From: QUBU01 sp014337915
GTDB taxonomy: Bacteria; Pseudomonadota; Gammaproteobacteria; Steroidobacterales; GCA-2729495
Direction of reading: 5' to 3'
Length of the DNA stretch: 64,000 nucleotides
Assembly (NCBI GenBank): GCA_030263395.1
Contig: SZOW01000012.1
Location: 1-64,000, forward strand
In this document: piece by piece, positions 27,636-36,632 of the stretch
How positions within the stretch are numbered: position 1 is the stretch's first letter
How the letters are laid out: every line of letters begins with the position of its first letter
The notes under the pieces: generated by a model
Databases searched by the model: none
Told to the model about the DNA's origin: nothing
What the model saw: only the letters and a program-made list of their open reading frames with translations
Translations under genes and position numbers: made by a program

Positions 27636-28844
27636 TCATGCCGAGGCCGGAACCGCCTGCGGGGCCCAGCGGTAACGCACCGGCAGCGAGTGATAGCCCT
27701 TGAACATCACGCCCGAGCGCGGCACCGGGTCCGCTGCCAGGCCCACGTCAGCCAGCTGTTGTGTCAGCTGGCGGAAGGCGATGCGGCCCTCGAGCCGCGC
27801 CAGCGCATGCCCGGCGCAGAGATGGCGGCCGGCGGCGAAGCTCAGGTTGTCACGGGCGTTGGCACGGCCGAGGTCGAGGACATCGGGCTGGTCGTAGTGC
27901 CGGGGATCACGGTTGGCGGCGGCCAGCGACAGCATCAGGAACGTGCCTGCAGCGATCGGCTGGCCCTCGACCTCCACGTCCTGCGCAGCCTGGCGGAACA
28001 ACACGTACAGCGGCGGATCATAACGCAGGAACTCCTCCACCGCGTTCTCCGCCAGCGCGGGCTGCGCCTGCAGCTGCCGCCAGCTCGCGGGGTTGCGCAT
28101 CAGCGCCAGCAGGCCGTTACCCAGCAGGTGCGTGGTGGTCTCGTGCCCGGCCATGAGCAGCGTGATCGCCGCCCAGACGATCTCCTCCCGCGACAGTTTG
28201 TGGTCGCGCTCGTTGCGCAGCAGCAGGCTCAGCAGGTCGTCGCCAAGGTTGCGCTCGCGCAGCCGAAGGACTGCGGTGAGGTAATCGTGGAGTGCGGTGG
28301 CACCCGCCGTGGCGCGCTCGAACTCCTCCGGCGTGGCGATGATTTCCAGCCCGGCAAGCATCGCGGCCGAACCCTCGTGCAGCATGATCTCTTCCTCCTG
28401 CGGGATACCCAGCAGGTGGCAGATTACGGTGACCGGCAGCGGCAGCGCGAAATCGGCGATGAAGTCGCCCGCGCCGCGCTCGCGCATGCGCGCAATCAGG
28501 CCGGCGCAGGTCTGCTCGATGAACCCCGCCAGCGCATCGGTGCGCTTGCGCGAGAAGGCCGGCATGATCGCCTGGCGGAAGCGTGTGTGGTCAGGCGGGT
28601 TCATGCCGATCATGTTGTTGCGCCCGAAATCGCGGAACGGACCCTCCGGCTTGCGGTTCACCGACCACTCCGTCGGCCGGCGAACCTCATGGCTGTTCAG
28701 GGCCCAGGACACGTCGGCATGGCGGCACAGCAGCACGCCACCATCGGCCAGCGGCGTCACCGGCTGCTCGCGCAGCAGGCGCGCGAACAGCTCCTGGGTG
28801 TCATAGCGGAATTCCGGGGCCATGGGATTGATGACGAGGGTCAT
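27636..28844 (-). CDS. Cytochrome P450
   Basis: Haem monooxygenase of about 402 residues without a membrane anchor, as in bacterial class I P450s. Visible: I-helix oxygen-binding AGHETTTHL near residue 237, K-helix ExxR in EEFLRYDPP, and the haem loop FAAGRHLCAGHALAR with the Cys ligand near 345. The start at 28844 (MTLVINP) has AGGAGG ten bases upstream. The electron-donor ferredoxin and reductase are not adjacent, so the substrate cannot be inferred. Confidence 0.95.
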   Translation of the reverse strand: MTLVINPMAPEFRYDTQELFARLLREQPVTPLADGGVLLCRHADVSWALNSHEVRRPTEWSVNRKPEGPFRDFGRNNMIGMNPPDHTRFRQAIMPAFSRKRTDALAGFIEQTCAGLIARMRERGAGDFIADFALPLPVTVICHLLGIPQEEEIMLHEGSAAMLAGLEIIATPEEFERATAGATALHDYLTAVLRLRERNLGDDLLSLLLRNERDHKLSREEIVWAAITLLMAGHETTTHLLGNGLLALMRNPASWRQLQAQPALAENAVEEFLRYDPPLYVLFRQAAQDVEVEGQPIAAGTFLMLSLAAANRDPRHYDQPDVLDLGRANARDNLSFAAGRHLCAGHALARLEGRIAFRQLTQQLADVGLAADPVPRSGVMFKGYHSLPVRYRWAPQAVPASA

Positions 28845-29158
28845 GGCTGCACTGCCTCCTGGTTGCCGGATCGGACGGACTTCCCGCCATGGTAGCGCCC
28901 AGCAGACCCGGCCGTGCAACCCGGCTTGCCAACGACGAAACCCACCCAGGCGACGCCAGGTTCAGGGGTGGCTCACGGCCTGAGCCACCTGCTCCCGGAA
29001 AATGCACGGTGTCGGCAGCGCGGGCGACGGCCCCTCGCCTGCCACCGTCGCGGATCCGCTGCCGCGGCCGCGCACCGCCGGTTGGGTAACCTCCAGCCCA
29101 GGGGTTGGTGCGTCCCGGCAGCGGGTCTGCACCTGGGGCGGGAGCCCGGGGCCACGAG
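28845..29158. other. 314-bp gap between the P450 gene and cysI, with one strong hairpin
   Basis: No convincing gene. The only clear structure is a nine-pair inverted repeat at 28967-28989 (GGTGGCTCA, five-base loop, TGAGCCACC). On the minus strand it lies about 170 bases after the cysI stop and 120 bases before the P450 start, so it may end the sulfite reductase transcript or sit in the P450 leader. No T-run follows on either strand. Confidence 0.4.
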
Positions 29159-30814
29159 CTACGCTGCGAGCACTCCGGCACGCCACAGGAAGTCCCCGAA
29201 GCGCTCACCCTGCTGCCGCTGCTCCCCGTAACGCCGGAAGAGCGGATCGAGGGCCTCGAGGATTGCCGTCTCGTCGATGTTGTCGCGGTAGACGACGTTC
29301 AGCCGCTGGCCACTGGCGTCGCCGCCGAGGCGCAGCACGTAGCGCCCGGGTGCGCGGCCAACGAGGCCAATCTCGGCAAGATAAGGCCGGGCGCAGCCAT
29401 TCGGGCAACCGGTCAGCCGAAGACTCAGCGGCAGTTCCTCCAGCCCGTACTTCGCCAGCCGCTCCTCGATGCGCGCGAGGATGGTCGGCAGGTAGCGCTC
29501 GGCCTCGGCCATCGCCAGCGGGCAGGTCGGGAGCGCGACGCAGGCGAGCGCATCCCGGCGCAGAGGCGTGGCCGCCAGCGCCACGTCGAGCCCGTGCGCG
29601 GCAACCAGCTGATTGATGCGCTCGACCGCTTCGGCCGCTACGTTGGCGATCACGAGGTTCTGGTTCGGCGTGAAGCGGAAATCCCCGGTGTGGATATCGG
29701 CGATGCGCTCGAGCCCGACGAGCTGGGTTCCGGAAACCCGTCCGGACTCGATGCGCAGGGTCAGATGCAGCCGGCCATCGACGCCGCGCAACCAGCCGAA
29801 GCGGTCGCCCTGGCTGCTGAGGATGAATGGCCGGGGCGGCGCAAGATCGCCTCCCAGGCGCGTGGCCAGCTCGCCGCGGAACCAGGCGAGGCCACGGTCG
29901 GCGATGGTGTACTTCAGGCGCGCATGCTTGCGATCCGCGCGATCACCGAAGTCCCGCTGCAGGGTGAGGACCGCCTCGGTGACCTCGGCCAGGCGCTCCG
30001 GCCCGAGGAAGCCGATCAGGTCGGCCAGGCGCGGAAAGGTCGCGCTCTCGCCATGCGTCATGCCCAACCCGCCACCGGCAACCAGGTTGAAGCCGGCGAG
30101 CCGGCCACCCTCGACGATGGCGATGAAACCGACGTCCTGCGAGAAGACATCGATATCGTTGTGCGGCGGTACGACGATGCCCACCTTGAACTTGCGCGGC
30201 AGGTAGGTCGGCCCGTAAAGCGGCTCCGCCTCTGCCGTGCCTGCGACCCTGGCCCCATCGAGCCAGATCTCGTGGTAGGCACGGGTGCGCGGCCGCAGGT
30301 GCTCGGAAAGCGCGCGCGCCAGTTCGTGTACCTGCGCATGCAGCAGCGACTCCACCGGATTCACGCTGGCCATGACGTTGCGGTTGACATCGCCGCAGGC
30401 CGCAATGGAATCCACCAGCTCGGCGTTCATGGCGGCGATCGTGGCCTTGAGGTCGCGCTTGACGATGCCGTGCAGCTGCACCGTCTGGCGCGTGGTCAGG
30501 CGCAGGCTGCCGTTGCCATAGCGGCGCGCAAGACCGGCCAGCGCCAGCCACTGGCGTGGCGTGCACACGCCGCCTGGCAGGCGGGTGCGCACCATGAAGC
30601 TCCAGGCGGGCTCGAGCTTCTGCCGCGCGCGCTCCTCGCGCAGGTCACGATCGTCCTGCTGGTAGCTGCCGTGGAACTTGATGAGTTGCCGGTCGGGCTC
30701 GCGCAGGCCGCCGGTGGTCGCATCGGCCAGGCTCTCGACCAGCGTGCCGCGCAGCAGGCGGCTGGAGCGCTTGATGCCCTCGACCGGGGACTCGCCGCCC
30801 ATGTCAATAGACAT
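29159..30814 (-). CDS. cysI: Assimilatory sulfite reductase, haemoprotein beta subunit
   Basis: Six-electron reduction of sulfite to sulfide with a coupled Fe4S4-sirohaem. About 551 residues containing the family blocks LIKFHGSYQQDDRD, RTRLPGGV, RLTTRQTVQLHG, the four cluster cysteines in CVALPTC and GCPNGC near the C-terminus, and AEIGLVGRAPGRY. Start at 30814 (MSIDMGG) overlaps cysJ by 11 bases; ATG at 30802 one base past the cysJ stop is equally possible. Electrons come from CysJ. Confidence 0.96.
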   Translation of the reverse strand: MSIDMGGESPVEGIKRSSRLLRGTLVESLADATTGGLREPDRQLIKFHGSYQQDDRDLREERARQKLEPAWSFMVRTRLPGGVCTPRQWLALAGLARRYGNGSLRLTTRQTVQLHGIVKRDLKATIAAMNAELVDSIAACGDVNRNVMASVNPVESLLHAQVHELARALSEHLRPRTRAYHEIWLDGARVAGTAEAEPLYGPTYLPRKFKVGIVVPPHNDIDVFSQDVGFIAIVEGGRLAGFNLVAGGGLGMTHGESATFPRLADLIGFLGPERLAEVTEAVLTLQRDFGDRADRKHARLKYTIADRGLAWFRGELATRLGGDLAPPRPFILSSQGDRFGWLRGVDGRLHLTLRIESGRVSGTQLVGLERIADIHTGDFRFTPNQNLVIANVAAEAVERINQLVAAHGLDVALAATPLRRDALACVALPTCPLAMAEAERYLPTILARIEERLAKYGLEELPLSLRLTGCPNGCARPYLAEIGLVGRAPGRYVLRLGGDASGQRLNVVYRDNIDETAILEALDPLFRRYGEQRQQGERFGDFLWRAGVLAA

Positions 30815-32591
30815 CCCGCAGGTAGCGGCCATCGGCCGCCAGCCCAGTGAGCCACTCGCCGGCCTGGTCCGCATCCATGCCACCGTGACTGGCCGCGATG
30901 TCGAGCAGCGCCGCATGTACATCGGGCGCCATGAACCTGGCATCGCCGCAGACATAGAGCGATGCGCCACCGGCCAGCCAGGCGTAGAGCTCCGCGCCGG
31001 CTTCCCGCAGGCGCTGCTGCACGTGGATCTTTTGCGGCTGGTCGCGGGAGAAGGCCACGTCCAGCCGATGCAGCGAGCCCCGGCGCAGGGCGTCCTGCCA
31101 CTCGACCTGGTAGAGGAAATCCTCGCGTAGCGTGCGTCCGCCGAAGAACAGCCAGTTGCGGCCGCTGGCCCCCGTGGCCTCGCGCTCCTGCAGGAACCCA
31201 CGGAATGGCGCCACGCCGGTGCCCGGGCCGATCATGATGATGTCGCGGGTCGTATCGGCGGGCAGCCGGAAGCGTGCGTTGGGCTCGATCCAGAGGGCCA
31301 CTTCCGCCGCCTCGCCCTGGGCTGCAAGGAAACCCGATGCCGCGCCCGGCGCCAGCACCCGGTCGCGGTCGCTGCCGACCAGCGCCACCGTGAGGTGCAC
31401 CTCGTCGCCCACCGCCGCCGGGCTCGATGCCGCCGAATACACGCGCCCGGCCACCGGCCGCAATGCCGCCACCAGTGCCGCGGCATCCCAGCGGGCGGGC
31501 CAGCGCTCGAGTACGTCGGCCACCTGCGATCCGGCAGTGAACGCCTCGAGCGGCGCCGGATTCCGGCCATCGAGCAACTCGCCCAGGTCCGCGCCGCTGC
31601 GCTCGGCCACCGCGGCCAGCAGCGGCCTGGCGATGCGCGTGATCTCCCGCTCCTCCCGCAGCCACTGCGCGAGGCTGCGCGTCGCACCCTGCAGCGTGAC
31701 CGGCTCGCTGCCGGTCAGTCCCGTGGCCTGCAGCACGCGCTCGACGGCGCGCTCGGGATTGCGGTGCACCACGCCGATGGCGTCGCCCGGGCGGTACCAG
31801 CCGCCGAGGCCGGCCAGTGCGAGCTCGATATGCCGCACCTCGCGCAGCGACTCACGGCCGGAGATGCGCTGGTTGACGTATACCTCGGCGATCACGGGAC
31901 TGCTGCGGCCGGGAACCGCGGGAGCCGGGCTACCGACGCCGACCACAGGCGCCGTTGCGGCCGCCTGCCGCTTCAGCCCGTCGGGCACGCGCGCGAGCGC
32001 ATCCTCGAGCCAGGGGGCGGCGAGGCGCTCGTAATCGACATCACAGTCCACCCGCGGCAGGAGCCGGCGTGCACCGAGCCGTGCCAGGCGCTCGTCGAGG
32101 ACACGACCGGCCTCGCAGAACTTCGCGTAGCTCGAATCGCCGAGGGCCAGCACCGCGTACTGCAGCTCCGGGAGCTGCGGCACGCGCCGGCTGGCGAGGA
32201 ATTCGAACAGCGCGCGCGCCTCCTCGGGAGGCTCGCCGTCGCCATGCGTGCTGATGATCACGTGCAGGAGCTTTTCGCCGGCCAGGTCGCGCGGCCGGTA
32301 TTCGCCCGCCGTCACCAGCCGGGCGCTGATGCCCGCCTGGCGTGCGCCCGCCAGCAGCCGCTCGGCCAGCTTGCGGCCGTTGCCGGTATGCGAGGCCGAG
32401 AGGATGGTGAGCGTACTGGACGGGGCTGGGGCTGGTACAGGCACCGTGGCCGGTGCCGCGGCCGCAAGCCCCGCCAGGTAGCCCGATGCCCAGGCGAGCT
32501 GCTCGCGCCCGAGGCCACTGGCGAACTCGGCGAGGAGCGCCTGCTGGCGTGACGGCAGCGGATGCCCGGCAACTGGCGCGACCTGGTTCAT
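30804..32591 (-). CDS. cysJ: Assimilatory sulfite reductase, flavoprotein alpha subunit
   Basis: NADPH-dependent diflavin reductase that feeds CysI. The 595 residues contain a flavodoxin FMN domain (SASHTGNGRKLAE, STHGDGEPPEEA, LGDSSYAKFCEAG), an FAD domain with RVYSAASSP, and an NADPH domain with IGPGTGVAPFRGFLQER and the C-terminal RDVY ending. Length and ending match enterobacterial CysJ. cysH and cysG are not in the window. Confidence 0.96.
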   Translation of the reverse strand: MNQVAPVAGHPLPSRQQALLAEFASGLGREQLAWASGYLAGLAAAAPATVPVPAPAPSSTLTILSASHTGNGRKLAERLLAGARQAGISARLVTAGEYRPRDLAGEKLLHVIISTHGDGEPPEEARALFEFLASRRVPQLPELQYAVLALGDSSYAKFCEAGRVLDERLARLGARRLLPRVDCDVDYERLAAPWLEDALARVPDGLKRQAAATAPVVGVGSPAPAVPGRSSPVIAEVYVNQRISGRESLREVRHIELALAGLGGWYRPGDAIGVVHRNPERAVERVLQATGLTGSEPVTLQGATRSLAQWLREEREITRIARPLLAAVAERSGADLGELLDGRNPAPLEAFTAGSQVADVLERWPARWDAAALVAALRPVAGRVYSAASSPAAVGDEVHLTVALVGSDRDRVLAPGAASGFLAAQGEAAEVALWIEPNARFRLPADTTRDIIMIGPGTGVAPFRGFLQEREATGASGRNWLFFGGRTLREDFLYQVEWQDALRRGSLHRLDVAFSRDQPQKIHVQQRLREAGAELYAWLAGGASLYVCGDARFMAPDVHAALLDIAASHGGMDADQAGEWLTGLAADGRYLRDVY

Positions 32592-32639
32592 GGGACGCGA
32601 TGCTAGGGGGCCAGCCGCCGTCGCGGAACGACCGGCCTG

Positions 32640-32653
32640 TTATGCCCTCATAA
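32640..32653. promoter_or_regulatory. Inverted repeat upstream of cysJI
   Basis: TTATG-CCCT-CATAA forms a five-base inverted repeat centred about 55 bases upstream of the cysJ start, in the 79-base gap after def. It is a possible activator site (sulfur genes are commonly CysB-controlled, a LysR-type protein) or a small hairpin. It does not clearly match a CysB consensus. Confidence 0.3.
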
Positions 32654-32670
32654 CCACGGCCACTGCCGGC

Positions 32671-33201
32671 TCAGGGAGGATGGCGCTCGAGTTCCCGCTC
32701 GAAGACCAGGCGACGCATGTCCGTCATGCGATCGATGTACAGCCGGCCGTCGAGATGATCGAACTCGTGCTGGACGACGGTGGCGGGAAAGCCCCTGAGC
32801 TCGAGCTGCCGCGCCTCGCCCTGATCGCTGGTATAGCGCAGCCGCAAATGCTGCGGCCGCTCCACCCAGCCACGCAGCCCGGGCACCGACAGGCAGCCTT
32901 CCCAGTTGCCGGCGGTCTCCGGGCCGAGCACCTCGATCTCGGGATTCACGAATACGGTCAGCGGCATCGCCGCGAGTTCGCCATAGCGGGTAGGACCGCC
33001 CCGGAACTCGATCAGCGCCACCCGCAGCGACTCGCCCACCTGCGGCGCCGCCAGGCCGATGCCGCCATAATCGTGCAGCGTATCCACCATGTCGGCAATG
33101 AGGTGGCGAAATGCCGCAGTGCCGATCTCGCCCGGCGCCAGTTCGCGCGCCACCTGCCGCAGCAGCGGATGTCCCATGCGAAGCACGCGCCGGATCGCCA
33201 T
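32671..33201 (-). CDS. def: Peptide deformylase
   Basis: Removes the formyl group from nascent proteins. The 176 residues hold all three motifs: GGIGLAAPQVG near residue 46, EGCLSVPG (metal Cys) near 100 and QHEFDHLDG (metal His pair and catalytic Glu) near 142. It is not next to fmt as the major def usually is, so it may be a second copy. It starts 30 bases from the divergent LLM gene. Confidence 0.95.
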   Translation of the reverse strand: MAIRRVLRMGHPLLRQVARELAPGEIGTAAFRHLIADMVDTLHDYGGIGLAAPQVGESLRVALIEFRGGPTRYGELAAMPLTVFVNPEIEVLGPETAGNWEGCLSVPGLRGWVERPQHLRLRYTSDQGEARQLELRGFPATVVQHEFDHLDGRLYIDRMTDMRRLVFERELERHPP

Positions 33202-33208
33202 GCCGGCA

Positions 33209-33225
33209 AGGATAGCGGCTAAGAT
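33209..33225. promoter_or_regulatory. Back-to-back -10 boxes in the 30-bp def/LLM divergent gap
   Basis: On the plus strand TAAGAT (33220-33225) is six bases from the GTG of the LLM gene. On the minus strand TATCCT (33214-33209) is seven bases from the def ATG. Both would give leaderless transcripts, and each -35 region must lie inside the opposite gene. No ribosome sites are present in the gap. Confidence 0.45.
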
Positions 33226-33231
33226 ACGTCG

Positions 33232-34245
33232 GTGGAAATCGATATCATTCTCAACGAATTCGCCTCGCCGCAGGCCGCGCTGGAGCTGGGCCTGATGGCC
33301 GAGCGCTACGGCGTGCGCGGCCTCTGGTCCGCGAACTACGCCTGGTCGCGGGACCCCTTCTTCACCCTATCGCTGCTGGCGGAACGCTCCTCGACGATTC
33401 GCATGGGCCCGATGGCCATCAGCCCGGCCGAACTGCATCCGCTGAAGATGGCGAACCTGCTGTTCTCGCTGAACGAACTTTCCCGTGGCCGCGCCATGAT
33501 CATGGTGGGCGGCGGCGGCGCGGTGCTGCAGGCCATCGGCGGCAAGCGCGAGCGCATGGTGCGGGGCGCGCGCGAGTGCATTGAAATCCTCAAAAGCGCC
33601 TCGCCACTGCAGACGCTCAACTACAAGGGCGAGATCTGGAAGGTCTGGGGCTATCGGCCGACCTGGCATACGGACCCGCCGCCACTGGTCTATTTCGGCT
33701 CGAACCATCCACAGAGCCGCCGCATGGCGGTCCGGCACGCCGATGGCCTCATCACCAGCGACTTCGTCGTACCGCTCATGAAGACGTTCGTTGCCGATGC
33801 CCGGGCCGAGATGCTCGCCGCGGGCCGTGATCCCACCAGCTTTCGCTTCAGCAATTTCTGGGCCTGGCACATCAAGGCGGATGCCGCGGCGTCCTTCGCC
33901 GAGGCGCGGCGCGAGCTGATGCTGCGCGGCTGGCTGCGCGACAAGTATTTCGCGCCGTTCCTCGACGCGGATGAACTCAGAGTCATGCGTGCCCACGAGA
34001 AGGACTTCCTCAATGCCTTCCTGCGCCGTAGCGACCGCATCGAGAACGTGCCGGCCGGGCTGGTGGACAAGATGGTGCGCAACATCTCCTTCGCCGGCGG
34101 CCTGGACCAGATCGATGCCGCCATCGGGACGCTGCGGGCCTTTGCCGCCGCCGGCCTCACCGAAATCGCCATCCGCGTGCACGACGATCCGGCCGATGCG
34201 CTGAAGCTGATTGGCGAGCGCGTCATCCCGGCGCTGCGGGCCTGA
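33232..34245 (+). CDS. LLM-class (luciferase-like) flavin/F420-dependent oxidoreductase
   Basis: 337-residue TIM-barrel protein of the bacterial luciferase-like family. Features: MEIDIILNEFASPQAALELGLMAERYGVRGLW at the start of the barrel (first strand and helix), SPAELHPLKMAN, RAMIMVGGGG, and a C-terminal FAGGLDQIDAAIGTLRAFAAAGLTEIAIR. Family members use FMN or F420; the cofactor cannot be told here and no F420 genes are in view. Start is GTG. The next gene begins one base inside its stop codon (TGATG). Confidence 0.85.
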   Translation: MEIDIILNEFASPQAALELGLMAERYGVRGLWSANYAWSRDPFFTLSLLAERSSTIRMGPMAISPAELHPLKMANLLFSLNELSRGRAMIMVGGGGAVLQAIGGKRERMVRGARECIEILKSASPLQTLNYKGEIWKVWGYRPTWHTDPPPLVYFGSNHPQSRRMAVRHADGLITSDFVVPLMKTFVADARAEMLAAGRDPTSFRFSNFWAWHIKADAAASFAEARRELMLRGWLRDKYFAPFLDADELRVMRAHEKDFLNAFLRRSDRIENVPAGLVDKMVRNISFAGGLDQIDAAIGTLRAFAAAGLTEIAIRVHDDPADALKLIGERVIPALRA

Positions 34246-35309
34246 TGCCGGGCAACCACCTGTTCCAGCCACTGTTCGCCGGACCGCTCGACATCGTCGG
34301 CGACGTCCACGGCGAGCTGGATGCCCTGCGCGAACTGCTCACGGTGCTCGGCTACCGCACCGATGGCCGGCACCCGGCGGGGCGCCGCCTGGCATTCATC
34401 GGCGACCTCGGCGACCGCGGACCTGAAAGCCCTGCAGTCTTTGCGCTGGTGGCCGACCTCGTCGAGCGCGGCCTGGCGCAATGCCTGCTCGGCAACCACG
34501 AGCTCAACATCCTGCGCAATGCGCCCAAGGAAGGCAACGGCTGGTTCTTCCCCGACGACCACGATGCCGCGCTCGGGCGTTTCAGCGATGCAGCGCGCGC
34601 CAGCGACGCCGACCGCGCCGCCATCCGCGCCTTCCTCCCCACGCTGCCGGTGGTGCTCGAGCGGGCGGACCTGCGCCTGGTCCACGCCGCCTGGGACGAC
34701 GCGGCGCTGGCCCTGCTGCGCGAATGCCAGGCCGCCACGCTGGCCATTTGTGCCGCATACGACCGGCGCAGCCATGAAGTCGCCAGGGAAAGCGGCCTCG
34801 GGCAGCGGGCCAAGGAGGAATGGCGCGAATACCAGCAGCAGCTGACCGACCCGCAGGCGGCACCGCCACTGCTGGAGAACCTCGGCCGACTGGATTCGCT
34901 CGAGCAGATGGCCAACCCGCTGCGCATCGCCACTTCGGGTCCGGAGCTGCTGGCTGCGGCGCCGTTCTTCGCCGCGGGCAAGTGGCGCATGGTGGACCGT
35001 GGCCGCTGGTGGGCCCACTACCGGCATGAGGTACCGGTGATCATCGGCCACTACTGGCGCTGGCCGACACCCGAGCTGCGCAAGGCCTTCACCCGCGGCG
35101 AACACGACCTGTTCGACGGTGTGGCCATCGACCGCTGGCTTGGGCCCAGGCAGAACGTCTATTGCGTGGATTTCGGCGTCGGCGCCCGCTACAAGGAACG
35201 CGCCCAGGGCAGCAGCCGATTCCGGACCCGACTTGCCGCGGTACGCTGGCCGGAACGCGAGGTGGTCACCGATGACGGCGTACGCCGGCCGCTGCAGCCC
35301 CCGGCCTAG
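34245..35309 (+). CDS. Calcineurin-like metallophosphoesterase
   Basis: 354 residues with the classic two-metal motifs GDVHGE near residue 19, GDLGDRGPES near 49 and GNHELN near 83, plus GHYWRW late in the chain. It resembles diadenosine tetraphosphatase/PrpE-type phosphoesterases but is longer than ApaH; the substrate is unknown. Translation is coupled to the LLM gene. Its TAG stop overlaps the stop of the next gene on the other strand within CTAG. Confidence 0.85.
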   Translation: MPGNHLFQPLFAGPLDIVGDVHGELDALRELLTVLGYRTDGRHPAGRRLAFIGDLGDRGPESPAVFALVADLVERGLAQCLLGNHELNILRNAPKEGNGWFFPDDHDAALGRFSDAARASDADRAAIRAFLPTLPVVLERADLRLVHAAWDDAALALLRECQAATLAICAAYDRRSHEVARESGLGQRAKEEWREYQQQLTDPQAAPPLLENLGRLDSLEQMANPLRIATSGPELLAAAPFFAAGKWRMVDRGRWWAHYRHEVPVIIGHYWRWPTPELRKAFTRGEHDLFDGVAIDRWLGPRQNVYCVDFGVGARYKERAQGSSRFRTRLAAVRWPEREVVTDDGVRRPLQPPA

Positions 35310-36211
35310 AGTGCCTCGGCCTCGACGCTGGCCTTCTCCGCTTCATTCGCTTCGCGCAGCTTCTGGATCACCTCGTCATAGTACGGGCGGTCCTTGAGGC
35401 TGGCGTACTCGCCGGGGAAACACACGGCGGTGATGTCGGCCGCGACCGGGGAGATATTCGACAGCGTCACCGCGCAGCGCGTGCCGCTGGGCAGGCGGGT
35501 GTTGTCGATCACCGGGAAATCGTAGAAGCCGACGGTGAAGCTGGCGCGGGACTCCGGGACTTCCTCGCGGCCATCGGGGGAAGTGACCTTCATGCGCACC
35601 GTCAGTTGCTGCTGCTCGAGGTCGACCTTGAGCACCCGCAGGCCGACCTCGGTGGTTTCCCTGCGCACCGTGACCGTCTCGGGCTCCAGGGCGATCCCGC
35701 CGGCGCCGGCCGCCGCCAGCTCCTCGAAATCCACCGAGCGGCGGAAGCTCTTGCCGTGGCCCTCCAGCGCGAACAGCTGCTTGGCATTGATCTCGCGCGC
35801 CACACGGTTGATGCGCTGCAGGTAGTCGCCGCGCTCCGGGTCGGCGGATTTGCGCAGCCGCCGCTGCATCTCCAGGAACAGCGGCTTGAGGTTCAGCGAA
35901 TCGTGGAAATTGTAGGCGAGCAGTTCCAGGTTCAGGACCTTGGCCGACAGGTCATCGCCCTTCGGCTCCAGGAACGAGGCGATGATGGAAACGAACATGT
36001 CCTTGCGCAGGCTCGACTCCGCCTCCTCGCGCCGGCTCATCAGCTCGGAGTACAGCCGCGCGTTGGTGTCCACGGACTGGCGCCGCTCCAGCAGCTGCGA
36101 ACCCTTCATGCCGACGAAGGCTACCGCGAAAGCCGTGAGCAGGCCGCCGAGCGGATGCAGGACGATGGCAATCTTGTCCCAGAAATCCTTTTTCTTCGGT
36201 TCCTCGGCCAT
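35306..36211 (-). CDS. Uncharacterised single-pass membrane protein
   Basis: 301 residues starting MAEEPKKKDFW. A hydrophobic segment at about 13-35 (IAIVLHPLGGLLTAFAVAFVG) suggests an N-terminal anchor. A helical, charged region follows (about 40-150, REEAESSLRKDM, LQRINRVAREINAKQLFALEG), then a beta-rich domain (VTVRRETTEVGLRVLKVDLEQQQLTVRM) and an acidic helical tail. I do not recognise a family. A TTG nine bases upstream is a less likely start. The small secreted-protein gene upstream ends five bases before its ATG, so they form an operon. Confidence 0.65.
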   Translation of the reverse strand: MAEEPKKKDFWDKIAIVLHPLGGLLTAFAVAFVGMKGSQLLERRQSVDTNARLYSELMSRREEAESSLRKDMFVSIIASFLEPKGDDLSAKVLNLELLAYNFHDSLNLKPLFLEMQRRLRKSADPERGDYLQRINRVAREINAKQLFALEGHGKSFRRSVDFEELAAAGAGGIALEPETVTVRRETTEVGLRVLKVDLEQQQLTVRMKVTSPDGREEVPESRASFTVGFYDFPVIDNTRLPSGTRCAVTLSNISPVAADITAVCFPGEYASLKDRPYYDEVIQKLREANEAEKASVEAEAL

Positions 36212-36216
36212 GCCGG

Positions 36217-36567
36217 TCAACGCCGCCGGGCCGCGAGCTTGCCGTCCTTCCGCTCGAGGACAACATCCGCCTGCGCCGCGTCCTCGTAGGAGGCCACGCT
36301 CATGCTCGCCGCTTCACCCTTGTAGGTGATGGTGAGGGTGCATTTCCCGGTTTCGGCAACCACCAGGTGATAGCTGCCGGCCTTGTCGGTCTGCACCGCC
36401 GGGTAGGTCTTGCCACCGCAGGAGGCAGCAACCGCGGTGCCCTCACCCACGGCGGCACCGTCGAAGCTGATCTTGCCGTAGATTTCCCCGGCCGCGGCGA
36501 GGGCCGGCAGGGCCAGTGACAGCAGCAGCGTGAGGCCACGGACGGCGGCCGTTTCATTCTTGTTCAT
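36217..36567 (-). CDS. Small secreted protein with carboxypeptidase-regulatory-like fold
   Basis: 116 residues with a signal peptide (LTLLLSLALPALAAAG). The mature part, GEIYGKISFDGAAVGEGTAVAASCGGKTYPAVQTDKAGSYHLVV with a second Cys in the GKCTLTI strand, looks like a transthyretin/carboxypeptidase-regulatory beta-sandwich, probably closed by one disulfide. GGAGAGAG lies about eight bases before the ATG. Function unknown; coupled to the membrane protein that follows. Confidence 0.65.
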   Translation of the reverse strand: MNKNETAAVRGLTLLLSLALPALAAAGEIYGKISFDGAAVGEGTAVAASCGGKTYPAVQTDKAGSYHLVVAETGKCTLTITYKGEAASMSVASYEDAAQADVVLERKDGKLAARRR

Positions 36568-36632
36568 CGATGACTCTCTCCAGCCGGATTCCCCGGTGAC
36601 TGCGCGCATCTTCCCCGACCCCCACTGGCGCT

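Noticed and set aside
28801..29208. 135-codon minus-strand frame in the P450/cysI gap.
   Set aside because: Overlaps both neighbours, Pro/Arg/Gly-rich, no ribosome site, no domain.
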